Positions 40,501-52,700 are shown, counted from the stretch's first letter. The stretch: 64,000 nt of DNA from Thuidium tamariscinum (GCA_947034885.2 OX344753.2:27172347-27236346), one strand, 5' to 3'. Program-made: numbers and translations. The notes: generated by a model from the sequence alone, not told the origin.

Positions 40501-40600
40501 ACGGGCGGTTGGACACTGCAGACGGGCGGTCGGATGGTGCCGTCCGCAGTCCGACCACAGTCCCGACCGCCAATCCGCCCGTCCGAAGTTCCGTCCGCAC
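37502..40600 (-). pseudogene. unknown ~1000-codon gene, frame kept, eight in-frame stops
   Basis: One reading frame stays coding-like for about 3.1 kb on the minus strand. It is broken only by stops: TAG 40235, TGA 40172, TAG 39446, TAA 39038, TAG 38930, TGA 38204, TAA 37985 and TAG 37928 (lowest base of each codon), before the final TGA at 37502. No frameshift is needed, and the sequence across each stop reads as continuous protein, so introns are unlikely. A plausible start is ATG at 40453 (MSYVEFNDRF); the region above it is GC-rich and low in complexity. The N-terminal half is a mixed, globular sequence (LRPLSGVSTENYVRLTKQMA, GKPYLWVFDCRRGG, MTGVVRWNAVFLFLPGVYFD). The C-terminal half has a Lys/Arg- and acid-rich linker (RVTKRKKQKGKKKER) and two related EDGFFY modules. 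I recognise no family. It lies head-to-head with the DUF7869-type gene 9 kb away. Confidence 0.65.
37570..38194 (-). repeat. internal duplication in the unknown gene (EDGFFY modules)
   Basis: Two stretches of about 55 residues align. One, before the TAA at 37985, contains GEDGFFYTKDNVQYHKAG, a Tyr-rich VYYKVVPNV and ..MASEG. The other, after the TAG at 37928, contains KEDGFFYDREHIRYERIE, FIYRMVTSI and ..TVSEG. Both are preceded by an ALxxhxh segment. This is a protein-level tandem repeat and the DNA itself is strongly diverged. Confidence 0.7.
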
Positions 40601-40777
40601 GTTTGCTTCCGACGGATGCCGTCCGTTGGTCGCCGAGGACTACGTCCACAGCATCCACTGCGTCCGGACGTCCGGATTTTGGACGTAATTTTGCCCTGGA
40701 CGTTGCAATTCGTCAACCCTGCCGGCCGGAGACGTGTACTGTTCCCAAAAAAAAAATTCTTGGTTCCTACGTGAGCA

Positions 40778-40805
40778 GTGCACGTCCCCGGCTGGGGACG
40801 TGCAC
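40778..40805. repeat. 28-bp hairpin, 12-bp perfect stem
   Basis: GTGCACGTCCCC and its exact complement flank a 4-base GGCT loop. It is near the presumed 5' end of the minus-strand unknown gene, in a GC-rich island. Confidence 0.85.
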
Positions 40806-40816
40806 TATTCACCTAC

Positions 40817-40914
40817 GTCTACCGTCATCGGAGCCTGGTTTGGTTCGATGATAACGAAGCACCTGTGTCTAACGTCATCGGAGCCTAGTTTGGTTCGGTG
40901 ATAACGAAGGCAAT
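40817..40914. repeat. 50-bp tandem duplication upstream of the unknown gene
   Basis: Two copies of GTCTAMCGTCATCGGAGCC...GGTGATAACGAAG start at 40817 and 40867 and differ at a few bases. They lie in the probable leader or promoter of the minus-strand gene. Confidence 0.85.
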
Positions 40915-42306
40915 CTCTGCCACTAAACCTAAGATACGAAAACAGAAGCAATTTAACAGGGAATGCAATTAGAAAAGCAACGGAAGATGACCTGTGCGGC
41001 TGCGGTTTAGAATCAAAGAATTCGCTATTGAGAAGGGACGCCTGCCGAACTGAAATCCCACCTGCGAGTTCCGTGAGACGATCTTCCTGGAGCGGAGATC
41101 ACAGAATCAGTGTAGTTCGCCCTGAGAGATCTGACAGCACATGGAAGGTGACTTTGTTTTCAGAAAACACCCATCGTCATTGCGGAAATGAGCTGCGTAG
41201 ATGTCCCAAAGCCCTAGCAAGTCTTCAGGCAGTTTCCTAGCAATGATCGTAAAGAATCTTACAATTACAAAGAGAGGTGGAGTGACAGAGGCGGGCGAGA
41301 AGGAATACCTTCTTTATTACCGCAAGAGGATGTGACGGCAAGGTTTGGAGGATTGCTTCCACGCCGCACAAGAATTAGGGTTTCCTGAACCTGCTCAGAC
41401 GCAGGAGTTCCTTCAGTTCACTTGTAGGTTGGAAATAACTTGAAGACTGAATGAGTTTGATTCCTTACACAGAGGCCCGAATGCTGGAACCATGAGGCAA
41501 AATTTTGGGTTCTAATGCTCATTTCCGGAAAAAAAAGACGGTTCCAAGACTTTGCCATAATGTGCTGCATGAAGAGAAAGGAACCAGAACCCTAAGAATG
41601 AAGCACTGAGCGTACTTGGGTGTAGGTTCAGGGTTGTCCCTAATACAAAACTTAGGATTTAGGTCATGAAGTATTTATAAGGTAGGTACACCTAGAAGTG
41701 CTACTTATTTAAAAAGCGCCCAATTGTTGATATTAATTAGTTCAAACTTTCATGTAGTCTTGTTGGCAAGTAAAAGCATGTTCCAACACACGAAAGAACG
41801 TAGGTTTTGGATACCATATGCAAAAGTTAGTAACCCCTAAATGTACTTGACTATTTTCTGCCAAAAACACTCCAAAACTGCCACTTCTAGTACAAAGCCA
41901 ATTTTTTTTTTTAAAAACATCTGAAGACAATTGTAACCGTAAGATCTTATAGTAAAATAGTTTGAGAATATGTAGAAAAAATTTCAAAAAATTCCACCGT
42001 ATAGATTGCAAGATAATAGTGTTTGAATTGTCCAAAATGTTGTTTTTGTCCTCGCGAAAATCCGGGCACTTGCACTTCAGTAGCTCACCTCTGTATGAAA
42101 AACATTCCAAAATGGTTTTCATACTCTCTTCGTTCTTTCTTTTAGTCAAATTAGCAACATGTCTAAAAACTTTCAAATCATTTGGAGTTGTACAACATGT
42201 AGAAAACAATTAGTAAGTAGAGAAAGGTAGAAAATGAATCAAAATATTAAAATAGTAATAATTAATTTCTGAAAAAATGGATGGTTGAAAAAACCAGTGC
42301 ATTAAA
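40915..42306. other. GC-richer non-coding region, then AT-rich
   Basis: From 40915 to about 41650 the base composition is higher in GC than the flanks, without a long open frame. It could be the promoter and leader of the minus-strand gene. From 41700 it is AT-rich; a 155-codon minus-strand frame at 41742-42209 lacks protein-like composition and I do not call it. Confidence 0.4.
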
Positions 42307-42809
42307 TTTTTTTATCACTTGAGGGAAGGTAGATCAATAGTCAATGCTTACTTGGAATATAATCAGGAGACACCTACCCACAAAGTTCAAAATGAATCCT
42401 ATGGGACTCTGGAAGTATGAGTTAAATTAGTGGAAACGAAGTCTAAGCATGCTTTAATGTAATCCACAATTCATTTTCTCATAGTAAATGATCCATTTAA
42501 GAGCCTCCTAGTGCACAAGTGCATAAGCTTGAGCGGTTTAGTAGCCCTCAATTATAAGTTAAGAATTGTAGTTAGAGGGAGCTTTATGTTGAAAAAGTTT
42601 GTTCTTTTTAGTTGTGACTGAAAATGAGGGTTTCTCAAAAGAAAATAAGTTTTTGTCGATGTTGTATGAAATGTAGCTACTTTTCCAAAGTGCTACCTCC
42701 CTAAACTAGTTCCAGTCATATAGGTACATTGAACAGTAACCCTTGTAAAAATTTGCAATGAACCAATCATGCTTTTATATGTGTCCTTCTAATGTATTAG
42801 TGAATTTAA
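42307..42809 (+). repeat. ~500-bp direct repeat, copy 1
   Basis: Aligns throughout with 44606-45103 in the same orientation, with substitutions and small indels (roughly one in five positions by eye). Shared blocks include TTTTTTTATCACTTGAGRGA, AGGAGACACCTAYCCACA, TTTTCTCAYWGTRAATRATC, CCAAAGTGCTACCTCC and AATGTATTAGTGAATT. It ends exactly where the palindromic satellite begins. Confidence 0.85.
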
Positions 42810-43340
42810 TAAACGTAACAAAAAAATAAATTGAATTCCAAATTAAATGGGGAATAAATTCTTGTGCTTGAGGTGTGCTTGAGGTGACCTCAAGCACACC
42901 TCAAGCACAATTTGATAAAAGTAACAGAACAATAAATTGAATTCCAAATTAAATGGGGAATAAATTCTTGTGCTTGAGATGCGCTTGAGGGCACTTCAAC
43001 CGCACCTCAAGCACAATTTGATAAAATTAAGAGAATAATTTCAAATTCAATGAGGAATAAATTCTTGTGCTGGGATTGTACTTGAGGTCACCTCAAGCAC
43101 ACCTCAAGCACACCTCAAGCACAATTTGATAAAAGTAAAAGAAAAATAAATTTAATTTCAAATTCAATGGAGAATAAATTATTGTGCTTGAAGTGTGCTT
43201 GAGGTCCACCTCATGCACACTTCAAGCACAATTTGATAAAAGGATAAAGAAAACAAACTTAATTTCAAATTCAATGGGAACTAAATTATTGTGTTTCAGG
43301 TGTGCTTGAGGTGACCTCAAGCACACCTCAAGCACAACTC
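42803..43340. repeat. satellite of five ~106-bp units, each with a palindrome
   Basis: Palindromic cores at 42862-42910, 42968-43016, 43065-43124, 43182-43231 and 43289-43337 are built from GTGCTTGAGGTG words and their complements. The first is a perfect 49-bp inverted repeat (24-bp arms around one G). The spacers between cores are themselves conserved, of the type TTTGATAAAAGTAA...TTCAAATTCAATGGGGAATAAATT. The third unit carries an extra ACCTCAAGCAC word. No open frame is present. Transcripts of either strand would form strong hairpins. Confidence 0.95.
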
Positions 43341-44249
43341 AATACAATTTTTGATTTCCTAATAGAATTCTAATTTATAAAAAAGAATTGTGTGTAGTGA
43401 TGCTTTAGTTGTGCTTTAGTTGTATTTGGGAGTTGACATGTTATTGAACCCTCTCGGTCAACTCTTAACCATACAATCTTTTAGGAAACATCTTGTAGAT
43501 TATGTGTATCAAATTTGGAGTCATTTGACTATATAGATTACAAGATTATAGTGTTTTAATGTTGAAAATGAATGCTGAAATTTTCCAAAAACCACTTTTG
43601 AAAGTGAAAGGTTAAAGAAAACACTTCGAAGCTTGAACGTCCTTCTACTGAAATGTTCTTTAGTCATTCATTTCTTCATGGATTGACATGAAATTTAAGT
43701 CACACATACAACACTAGTATGCGCAACTTTCCTAGGAATTTTTTAAAAAATTGACTCTTTATGAAGAAGATATAAGCCCTCAAAGTTCACTATAGTTTCA
43801 AAATGCCAAGATGTTGAACTTTGGATTGCTCCAAAACATTCAAAATAACTTGGATTCATATGAAAGTTTTATCACAATAAGTAAAGTTCAAGAGGAACAA
43901 AATCCATCAAATTTTACTGAAAAAAAAATTAGATGAAGTAGATACAAGCCCCCGAAGTTGCAGCCCTAAAATGCAGTTTGGTAAAATCAAATTGAGCTAT
44001 AAAGTTCGATTGGCCACCAAAATTTCATTATAACTTAGATTCATTTGAAAATTTTACCACACAAACTATAAAAAATTGCACAACTTTTCCAAGAAGTTTC
44101 ATTGAATTTGGACCTTTGATGCAAAAGTTACGACACTTTGAATTGGACTTGCAACTCTGTGAAGACACTTTTTGTCCTCTTTGTCATTTTGGGGTTAATG
44201 TGGAAAAGGATTGAACATGAATGAATGGTGTAGGTTTGGACTTTGGATT
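43341..44249. other. intergenic, no gene seen
   Basis: AT-rich, non-coding. It lies between the palindromic satellite and a small inverted-repeat element, all enclosed by the two 500-bp direct repeats. Confidence 0.5.
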
Positions 44250-44400
44250 TGGCCTAAAGAGGCTTCACACTATGGCCGGCCAAAGGCTCCAATTCCTATA
44301 ATTTATTGCCCATTTCTTTGGCCTCTCGTCCAAAGTTTGGTCATGAACTTCCACGGCCTCTCGACTTGGTTGGCCCAAGTGTGAAGCTACCCATAGCCTT
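44250..44400. mobile_element. possible small MITE with inverted ends
   Basis: GCTTCACACTATGGCCGGCC at 44262 is mirrored by the complement of GCTTCACACTTGGGCCAACC ending at 44387. The 22-bp ends have about four differences and enclose a GC-richer interior of about 80 bp. A target duplication could not be fixed with confidence. Confidence 0.4.
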
Positions 44401-44605
44401 AGTTACGAATTTTCAAATATAGTCTGGCATAGGGTCCATGGTGGTGATCAGTAGGCCTTGCAAATCCATACATGCGCAGTTTGAAAAAAAACCTTGATTA
44501 GTTCAAAAACTAGCAACACAACATATCAAAAGTGATATAATTTGTTTCCAAATTCATTCTTTTCAAAAAATGAAATGAAAGGTCCCTTAAATCATTCCAT
44601 TAGAA

Positions 44606-45103
44606 TTTTTTTATCACTTGAGAGAAGGTAGATCAACAATGAATCCTTATTTTGAATATAAGTAGGAGACACCTATCCACAGAGTTCAGAATGAATCCAA
44701 TGGGATTCTGAAACCATCCATTCAATTAGTAAAAACATAATCTTAGCATGCTTCAATGTAATCCATAATTCATTTTCTCACTGTGAATAATCCATTTCAG
44801 AGCCTCCTAATGGACAAGTGGAGAAGACTGAGCAGTTTATGAGCCCTCTCCAATCAGGTAAGAAGTGTAGTTGGATGGAGCTTTGTGTTGAAATAATTTT
44901 TTCCTTTTCGTAGCGAGCGAAAATCAAAAATATTAAAAAAAGAAGTTCTTTTTGATGTTGTATGAAATGTACTTCATATTCCAAAGTGCTACCTCCGTAA
45001 ACCAATAAGAGTTATGTAGATACATTCAACTGTGATCCTTGCAAAAATTTGCAACGAGGCAATTGTGTTTTGGTATGTGTCCTTTCAATGTATTAGTGAA
45101 TTC
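44606..45103 (+). repeat. ~500-bp direct repeat, copy 2
   Basis: Second copy of 42307-42809. The pair encloses about 1.8 kb holding the palindromic satellite and a possible MITE. Without TG...CA borders I do not call them LTRs. Confidence 0.85.
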
Positions 45104-48100
45104 AAGTCCAACATTTGGCAAATGCATCCACTGAAGTATACAAATACAATTAGAGTGGTCAAGGCTTGAACCCTAGGATTAGATGTAGAATTGGGTGTTT
45201 CTGCCTTACCATAAGGGAAGAGGTTGAGAAAGCGTCAATTTACCCCCCTAGAGAATTGATATCATGTTGTAGTCGAAGACAATCCAAAATTCTCACATTT
45301 GCTATATTTATTTTAGAGTATAGAAAAAAACATTTTGTTCTAGAAGTGTGACTATGTGCTCTTGTAATTAACTTGTTTGAGATCATTTGATAAAAATTTC
45401 ATGAAATTTGATAGCGTGGATTAAAATATAAGGATGATTGCACGAAACACCTGTACTATTTGTTGCGTTTTGCAATAGTACTCGTAACTTTTTCTAGAGT
45501 ACTATTTAATTAGAAAAATAATTTTAAAATTTTTAAAAAAATGACTTATGTATACATCTTTAAGACAAAGGTACCTACAAAAGGAATTGTATAGGAAAAT
45601 TTTCTAAGTAGGTGAACTGGAAAAGTGTCAAACCTCAAGAAAATACATACCTTTATGTTTTAATTTGGGAAAAATAGGAAAAATAAATAAATACAAAAAA
45701 TAAAAAGTGGCCATTTGCAACAACTTTATGGAGATGGTCGTTCACTAAAGAACCTACCAAAATAATATTTTATATGTTTCAAAATACAAGCAAAATGAAG
45801 CTCTCTTTGTAGACCTCCACATGACATAAAATTAACTTTTTTTGAAAATCCTTTTGTGGAAAGCTAGAAGTGTACTAGAAGATCATAGACTCATCCATAT
45901 TTCATCTCAAAATCATTAATAAAAAGGTATTCCATAGTACTAAAAAACTTCAAATTGTCATATTTGACATTCAATCACTAGTACTATTTTTATATCAAAC
46001 TATTTTTGAAATTGATCAAAAATTCATAGAAGCTGTATGATAGTTATGAGTACCTTCTCTAGAAATTTTGAGTCATTTGGAGCAAAAATGCAGAAGTTAT
46101 GGTCAAAAAACATATCAGCATGAGACGTGTGATGGAAAATAGTGTAAGTGTTTCATGCAATTGCCCATAGAAGCATTCAAAGTTGACAATTTATTTTTAG
46201 GGTGGTACAGTCGATAAGTTTAAAAGACTTCTACCATCATTTGTAGAATAATTTTGCACTATGGCTTTTCGATTAAAAAAATTTTGTGTTACAAGATTGA
46301 ATTGAGAGGCTACAATAAAATGAAACCACCTAAAATAACTTGATTACCATTCTTTAAAAAAATTTATAAGTATGAATGGGTTCAAGACTTAAAAACAATA
46401 CATGGTTAATAGCTTAAAAATGGAATTCAAAGTGTGTACTTCCATGGTGAGATTATTGTAGTAAGAAAATGAAACTTCTTCCAACAATTTTTTCTTCACA
46501 ATGGTTGAAAATTGCATTCCAAGAAGAACACAACAAGTTTTCTTTGAAGAAGATGTTGATTTTTCTTGGAAAATAGTGTATTGTCCTTAATTTTTTCATT
46601 AGTAGTCCAAGTAGTATGAACCAAAAGTTCACGTGTAGGCAAAAATATATTGTACTAGTAAAAAAAATCTAAAATCTAAAATTAGTTTTTTTTTCTAGGT
46701 TTTATTTACTGCCTTCCAAGTTCAATTCCTGAGTATGGAACTCCTACTTAGAAGGCCTTGTTTACAATGTATTCTCAAAGTAGATATTTTGCTTTGATGT
46801 AGGAAATTCTTAGAGCACTTTTAATAGTGAATCCAAGAATATTAGAAAGTATATGAGATGAATATTATTTGAGAGTAATAATAACTTTAAAAGCCAAATT
46901 ATATGAATTTTTGTTTTACAGGTACCATAGGACAAGATATCAAATACTAGGTTTTCCTGTAATAAATTTTAATTGTATTTAGAGAGAACTGGTAATCCTT
47001 ATTGGTACCTATAATATAAGAATTGCATACCCTGGACTATAGTAAGCATTGTAGTTTATCAATGCAGGGTTGAACAAAGTAGCTCCGAAATTGGTACTTG
47101 GAGAACAATGATGGAATTTTAGGAAATCATTTTTTTGGGATTCACTAAGCATACATTCTTTTGGGGCATTAGTTTTGAAAAATGTAGAAGAGAATTCATA
47201 AAATCTTACAACACGGTGTGGAAGAAGCCAATGTATTGAGTTCTTGAAATATAATGTTTATCTTAAAAAAACTTTAGTGAATTGTATCTCAGAAGTCCAC
47301 ATGTCAGTGCAGAAGAAGTTCAAAATGGTATAAAGGAAAAGGACTCATTTTTCAATTCATGCTACCTACATGTCTAAAAATTTTAAATTTATACATACAT
47401 TCATAACTTTTGAAGAGAGAAGAGTACTAAGAAAGAAATAAAGAACAATATAGAATACAGAGAAGTTAATAGCAATGTAATAGAGAAGTACAATGGAAGA
47501 TTGACTTGGTTTTGTACTACTAAGAAAAGACAGAGCCCAACATGTTCACGTTCCTTTTAGAAATCTTTAGAAAAGAAACTTACATTCAAAAAAAGAATTT
47601 AAAGATTATTCTGAAATATCTCGTATAGAGCTTCCTATATATGACTAAGCCGAAAATTGGAACTCCTGAAATTTGATTCTTGATCATTATTGAAGATGAA
47701 AGTATTTGAATCTTTTGCCGTATATATAAATTTTTAATAAACAATTTTAAATTTTAGTGTAATTCAAGATATAGGAATGTCTTGCAAAGTTTTTGTGGGC
47801 AATTGGGTAGTTGGAGAGGCATGAGAGCTATGTATGAGACTTCAACATTTGAACCATTTAGTCGACATCTATGAAAATTGTTGGTCCTTAAAGCTATTTT
47901 TTGGAAATGTGTTTTGTTAGAACTTAGAATAAAAAGAAACATTTGAAGGTACAAGCCTGAATTAATATATTGCAAGAAGACTGACTTCTGTCTTTGAAAG
48001 AGTACATGGTAGTAGTAGTGATTTTGAAGTGTTATTGTAATAATTGTTTAAGTTGTGTTTAAGTATGTATGAATTGTTGAAGTACAAATAAAATTTGGGT

Positions 48101-49797
48101 AAATTATTGTGAATCTCTTGAAATATTCAAGCTCCATGAAATGATGAAGAGTATGGTAATGCTACAGTACAAATAAAGTAATGCAAAGACTTTTGTCCTT
48201 TCCTAAGTGGAGTGGTATTTGAAATTGTTACTTTATCATATGTTTGTAATCATGAATTAGTGAATTTTGGAATTAGGAAAACTGATTTGAAGTTTAGATG
48301 TTCTATGAAGGATTGAAGGTCATTGATTTAGTTTTTGCTTTGTCATTGTATATTTAATTGTTAAACTACTTCGAAGAAGTTGGAGAATATAAGAAGAAGC
48401 CGAAGGCTACCTTAATACTTAAAATTTTAAGAATTTAATAACCAATTTTCAGTGCTAGTACAAGAAGATGATTTAGATATCCGAATGGGAGCATTGGAAA
48501 TTTCAGTGGGGAAAAAACAGAAATTGTATGAGATGTTTGAGATTGAGTTCTCAAATAGAATGGAAAATGGAATGGGTGTTTGAAATTCTAAATGAAATTG
48601 TTGAGGTTAACCCTTTGAGGACCGTGATTGATTTTTGGGGTGAGCATAGTTCTTCCGGAATATGAATTTTATGGCCACTCTAAGGATGTAATCTAAGATG
48701 AAATAGTAAAAATTTTTGCCATAAGGGAGATCCTTGAACTTAAAAAAAATGAAATTCATCCAATCGTACAAATTGCTGTAAATGAAAGAAAAGGCCCATA
48801 AATTAAATTTTCTAGGGTTAGAATCGAATTTTGGGGAAGTGGAATATGCACAAGAACATGTTTACAAATTTTTCAGCACTTTTTCCTAAAGAGGCAAGTA
48901 GAGTAAGCAATGAAACCAAATCGCTTTGTATGTTTTGAAGCTTTTTGAAATTAGTTACAAATATTTGAAGTTCACAGGAAATGGTCATTTGTGGTCATCA
49001 AAAGGAATACCCTTTTGAAATGTGCAATTTCAATGCATTGATGGAAGGAAAATGTACTATTAAATCAAGTTTACTTTTAGAGCCTTCGTTGTTGTGATTT
49101 GAGTTGTTTCTGTTGAACCTTAGAAATGAATGACAGAAATTAACCTTTCAAATTTGTGCTATATACATTTCAATGCATATGATTTCTTTGGGCATTCATG
49201 AGAGTACAAAAGAACACTTACTCCTGGTGAAGACTGAAAGATCCAAAAAAATCTCACAAATTGGTAGATGTATTTTGTATTTTGTATTTTTTTGTAATAC
49301 AATATTTTTTTTAGGGTCTACGGTATTTGAGTTTGCGACCTCATCTCTAATATATTAATGTTCCAATTTTCTTGAAATTAATTTTCTTTGAAGGGCATAA
49401 AGGCACTGTAACTGCGTTCATCATTGATAGTTTTTTGATCAAATGTATTTTGAAGATTAGTTTACCAAGAGTGCAGGAATAAACCAAGAACTAGTCGCCA
49501 AACCTTTAAATGTTAAATGACGTCATACTTTTGTGAATGGGCAACTCTATCTGTTTGTTTTAGGAAATTTACAAGGAATTAAAGGAAATTTTTTTCATCT
49601 TCCAGATTTGTGTCCAGAAAATGTGCGATTGAGACATTGCAAAGTACAGGAAATGCAGTATTTCAATAGAAGACAAAAAGTGCGCATTAGTAACTTCTTT
49701 GGAAATTAGGTGACAACAGTGCAAACAGAATAGTGGACATATCAAGGTACTTTGGATTGACTGATGAAGAACAATTAGACACAATCACTGAAGAGAC
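45104..49797. other. AT-rich intergenic DNA, no gene seen
   Basis: About 4.7 kb without a supported gene. A lone piggyBac-like terminus, TTAACCCTTTGAGGACC, lies at 48607. Just before 49798 (49745-49797) a different frame reads TDEEQLDTITEETW, which could be the true N-terminal end of the following gene in another exon or frame. Confidence 0.45.
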
Positions 49798-52700
49798 ATG
49801 GCTGCGGAAGCATTTGGGAGTCCAGTGCTTGTCAACACACTTCATGCTCCTGCGGTTGCAACGCAGAACAGGAATATAGGTGAAAGACTAGCAGGTGTCG
49901 TACGGAGAAGACTCTTTGATGGAGAAGACAATGTATCTGGAAATGAAGTTCCTCGAGCTATAAATGGGATGGTGCAACTCCTTGCGGAAGATGGTAACGT
50001 TGTAGGCATTGGTGTGGTCGATACAAGCTTCATTTGTGGAGATGAACTTCACCAAGTGAAGTTACGTCTTTTTGAAGTTGCGGTTCGTGTTACACATGTT
50101 GTAGATAGAACAAAATGGGTTGGGGAGGTGGTGGGGGAGTATATGGGGGATTGTTTAGAAAAAGTCATATGATGGCACAAGTCTTCCACCCGTTGGGCTT
50201 ACCCTTCAGAAATTAGAACAACAAGCAATACTTCAACCGACAGACAGAATTTCACTTTTCCTCCTATTTCGATGGTACAGTTTGATTTCCATGATGATGA
50301 AGATGATCAACTTAATTCGAATGTGACACCACCAAGCCAAGAAGGAAGAAGTACAATTGGACGAAGTTCGCCTATAACGCAAGGATCTGAAGGTAGCACT
50401 CCCGATGTTGGAACCGTTGACGGGATGCCTACAGGATCGGGAAGAAGGAGGTATTCAATGTCGAATCGGAGGGCTAGGGAGAGAGGTCAAAGAGAGCGTG
50501 GTGAATCAATGAGTCAAAAAGTGACACTAGAGAGTGTTTTGAGGGCAAAAGAGAAAGGGGGATGTAAACGCAATTGTTTATGTCATGTTGATGCAAAATA
50601 TATATTGGATCAACGATATATGGCATGGGGTCAAAAGTATGAAGCTAGAGCTACATGGATAATGCAAATGCTAAATGCTTTCTACACTCGCACAGAGGGG
50701 CCGATAAGAGACAAGTATGTCACGAAGTTAGATGGCATAGTCGTTTGCAATGCATGCTATGTTGTAGCATTGGGGTATTCTCAAAGACGTTTCAAACAGT
50801 TGAAGACATCACATGGCATATATGGTAGAGTGGCAGCTATATACGGAAACACAAGTCAAGGGAGGGAAAGTGCAAAAATGTCAGCTGCTAGGGAAAGCCT
50901 TCGTGTGTTTGTGCAAGAAGCTGGTTGTCAGCAACCCCATCGATTCGTACGAAGGAAAATGGACAATACAGTGCTACCACTGATTCTTTTGCTTATGAAC
51001 ACAACCAAGCTTGATGTGTTTTAGTATGTGAACGAAGAAGTGAAGAGACTAGTGGATGGATCAGCTTTGTCAGAAAGTTCATTTCGTCGCCTTTGGCGGA
51101 AGGAGTTTCCACATGTACAGATTCCACCATTCTCCAGGTTCTCGAAGTGTTATCATTGTTGGGAGTATAAGTGCGGAATGGAGTCAACAACAAATGTAGC
51201 TGCAAAAGAGAAGATTAAGGAGTGGTACATCCTACACATCCGAATTCAAATGGACGAGAGGCGAGATTATTGGTTGTTCAAGAGATCAGCTATAATTACA
51301 CCAGATTTTTTCATGTGTTTGATAGTTGATGGTATGGATCAGAACACAACCATGATTCCAAAGATGAGACAATCTGTGAAGAGTATTGAATCTCGATTCG
51401 TGAAGACTCATCTTTGTGGAGTATTAGTACACGGAATTGGCTTTTACGCAGATGTGTGGATAGATGCTCACCACAGACATGATAGCAATCAAGTGATAAT
51501 ATCACTGATGCACGTTATAAGTGATGTGAAGCGAAGGAAAGGGTCACTGCCACCAACACTGAGGATTCAAGCAGATAACACCACTAGAGAGAACAAGAAC
51601 ATCTACATGTTTGCTATGTGTGCAGCATTGGTGGGGCTTGGATTTTTCAAAGAAGTGCATTTATGTTTTCTCATTGTAGGCCACACACATGAAGACATAG
51701 ACCAAAGATTTAGTGTGATTTCAAATGTGTTGAAGAGGAAGAACATAGATACCTTGGAAGAGATGTTGGAATTGGTGGAGAAGGGGACATCATATACAGA
51801 AGCGTTTGTAAGTGCACGCAAACTTGAGCATGTTCGCGATTGGAAGGCGTTCATCACTCCTCATTTGCTTCAAGGTGGGGAACAACTTACAGGTATAACA
51901 CTTCCTCATCATATGAGGTTCTACATGGAAAATGGAATGGTTCGAGTGCAACACAAACATTTCAGCTCGGATGAATGGGGCCCAGCAGGAGGACATTTGT
52001 GTTTGCACTCCTTACCGAGCACAGCAAAGAAACCGGAGTTTGCGCAAGTGTTTGCAGCTGATGAGAGGGAGTTGAAATCACTAGATGAATTCATTGCATA
52101 TAAGGACAAGTTAATTTTGAGAGGTTCTGATCCATTAAAGAATACAGAGGTTGTAGAGAAAATTGAACTATTCAAGAAGTATTTGAAGGAGTTTCCGCAA
52201 GAAAATCGTGAGGGCATCAGGAACTCACCCTTTTGGCCAAACGAAATTGTGAACGATAATGCAGAGGGACTAGTTCTTCCAAACGTTGAAGATGAAGATA
52301 CAAATGCAGGTCAAACATTGGATGCAGAGGAGAATACAGCAGGAAGTGCAGGTGTTGATTTGATCATGTCAACAATGCCTAATCCAGAGAGGAGGGGGTA
52401 TTTCGGTCCTCGAAAAGACCGACCACGTCAAGCAAAATCCAGAAGAGTGATTGGAGGGAAGAAGAGAGATTCAAGTATTCAAGTAGCACGTGAAGCAGTA
52501 GGACACGGAACTGCCGATCCTTTCCCTCCGTTCAATCCAGAGATTGATGTTGTTGTAGGACAATTTGTGGCTCTTCAAGTTGAATTGACAGAAGTAAGAG
52601 GAGGAGTACCTTACTATGTGGCAAAGGTATTGGAGGTAGGTCAAGGGAATTGGGCCAATAAGATGAAAGTCTTGTGGTATTGGCCTAGTATGAAACCTGG

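Noticed and set aside
41742-42209. 155-codon minus-strand frame
   Set aside because: AT-rich composition (Phe/Lys/Asn/Ser), no recognisable block, and no flanking gene structure.
42803-43340. CRISPR-like pattern of repeats and spacers
   Set aside because: The sequence is from a eukaryotic nuclear context, spacers between palindromes are conserved rather than unique, and no cas-like gene is present.
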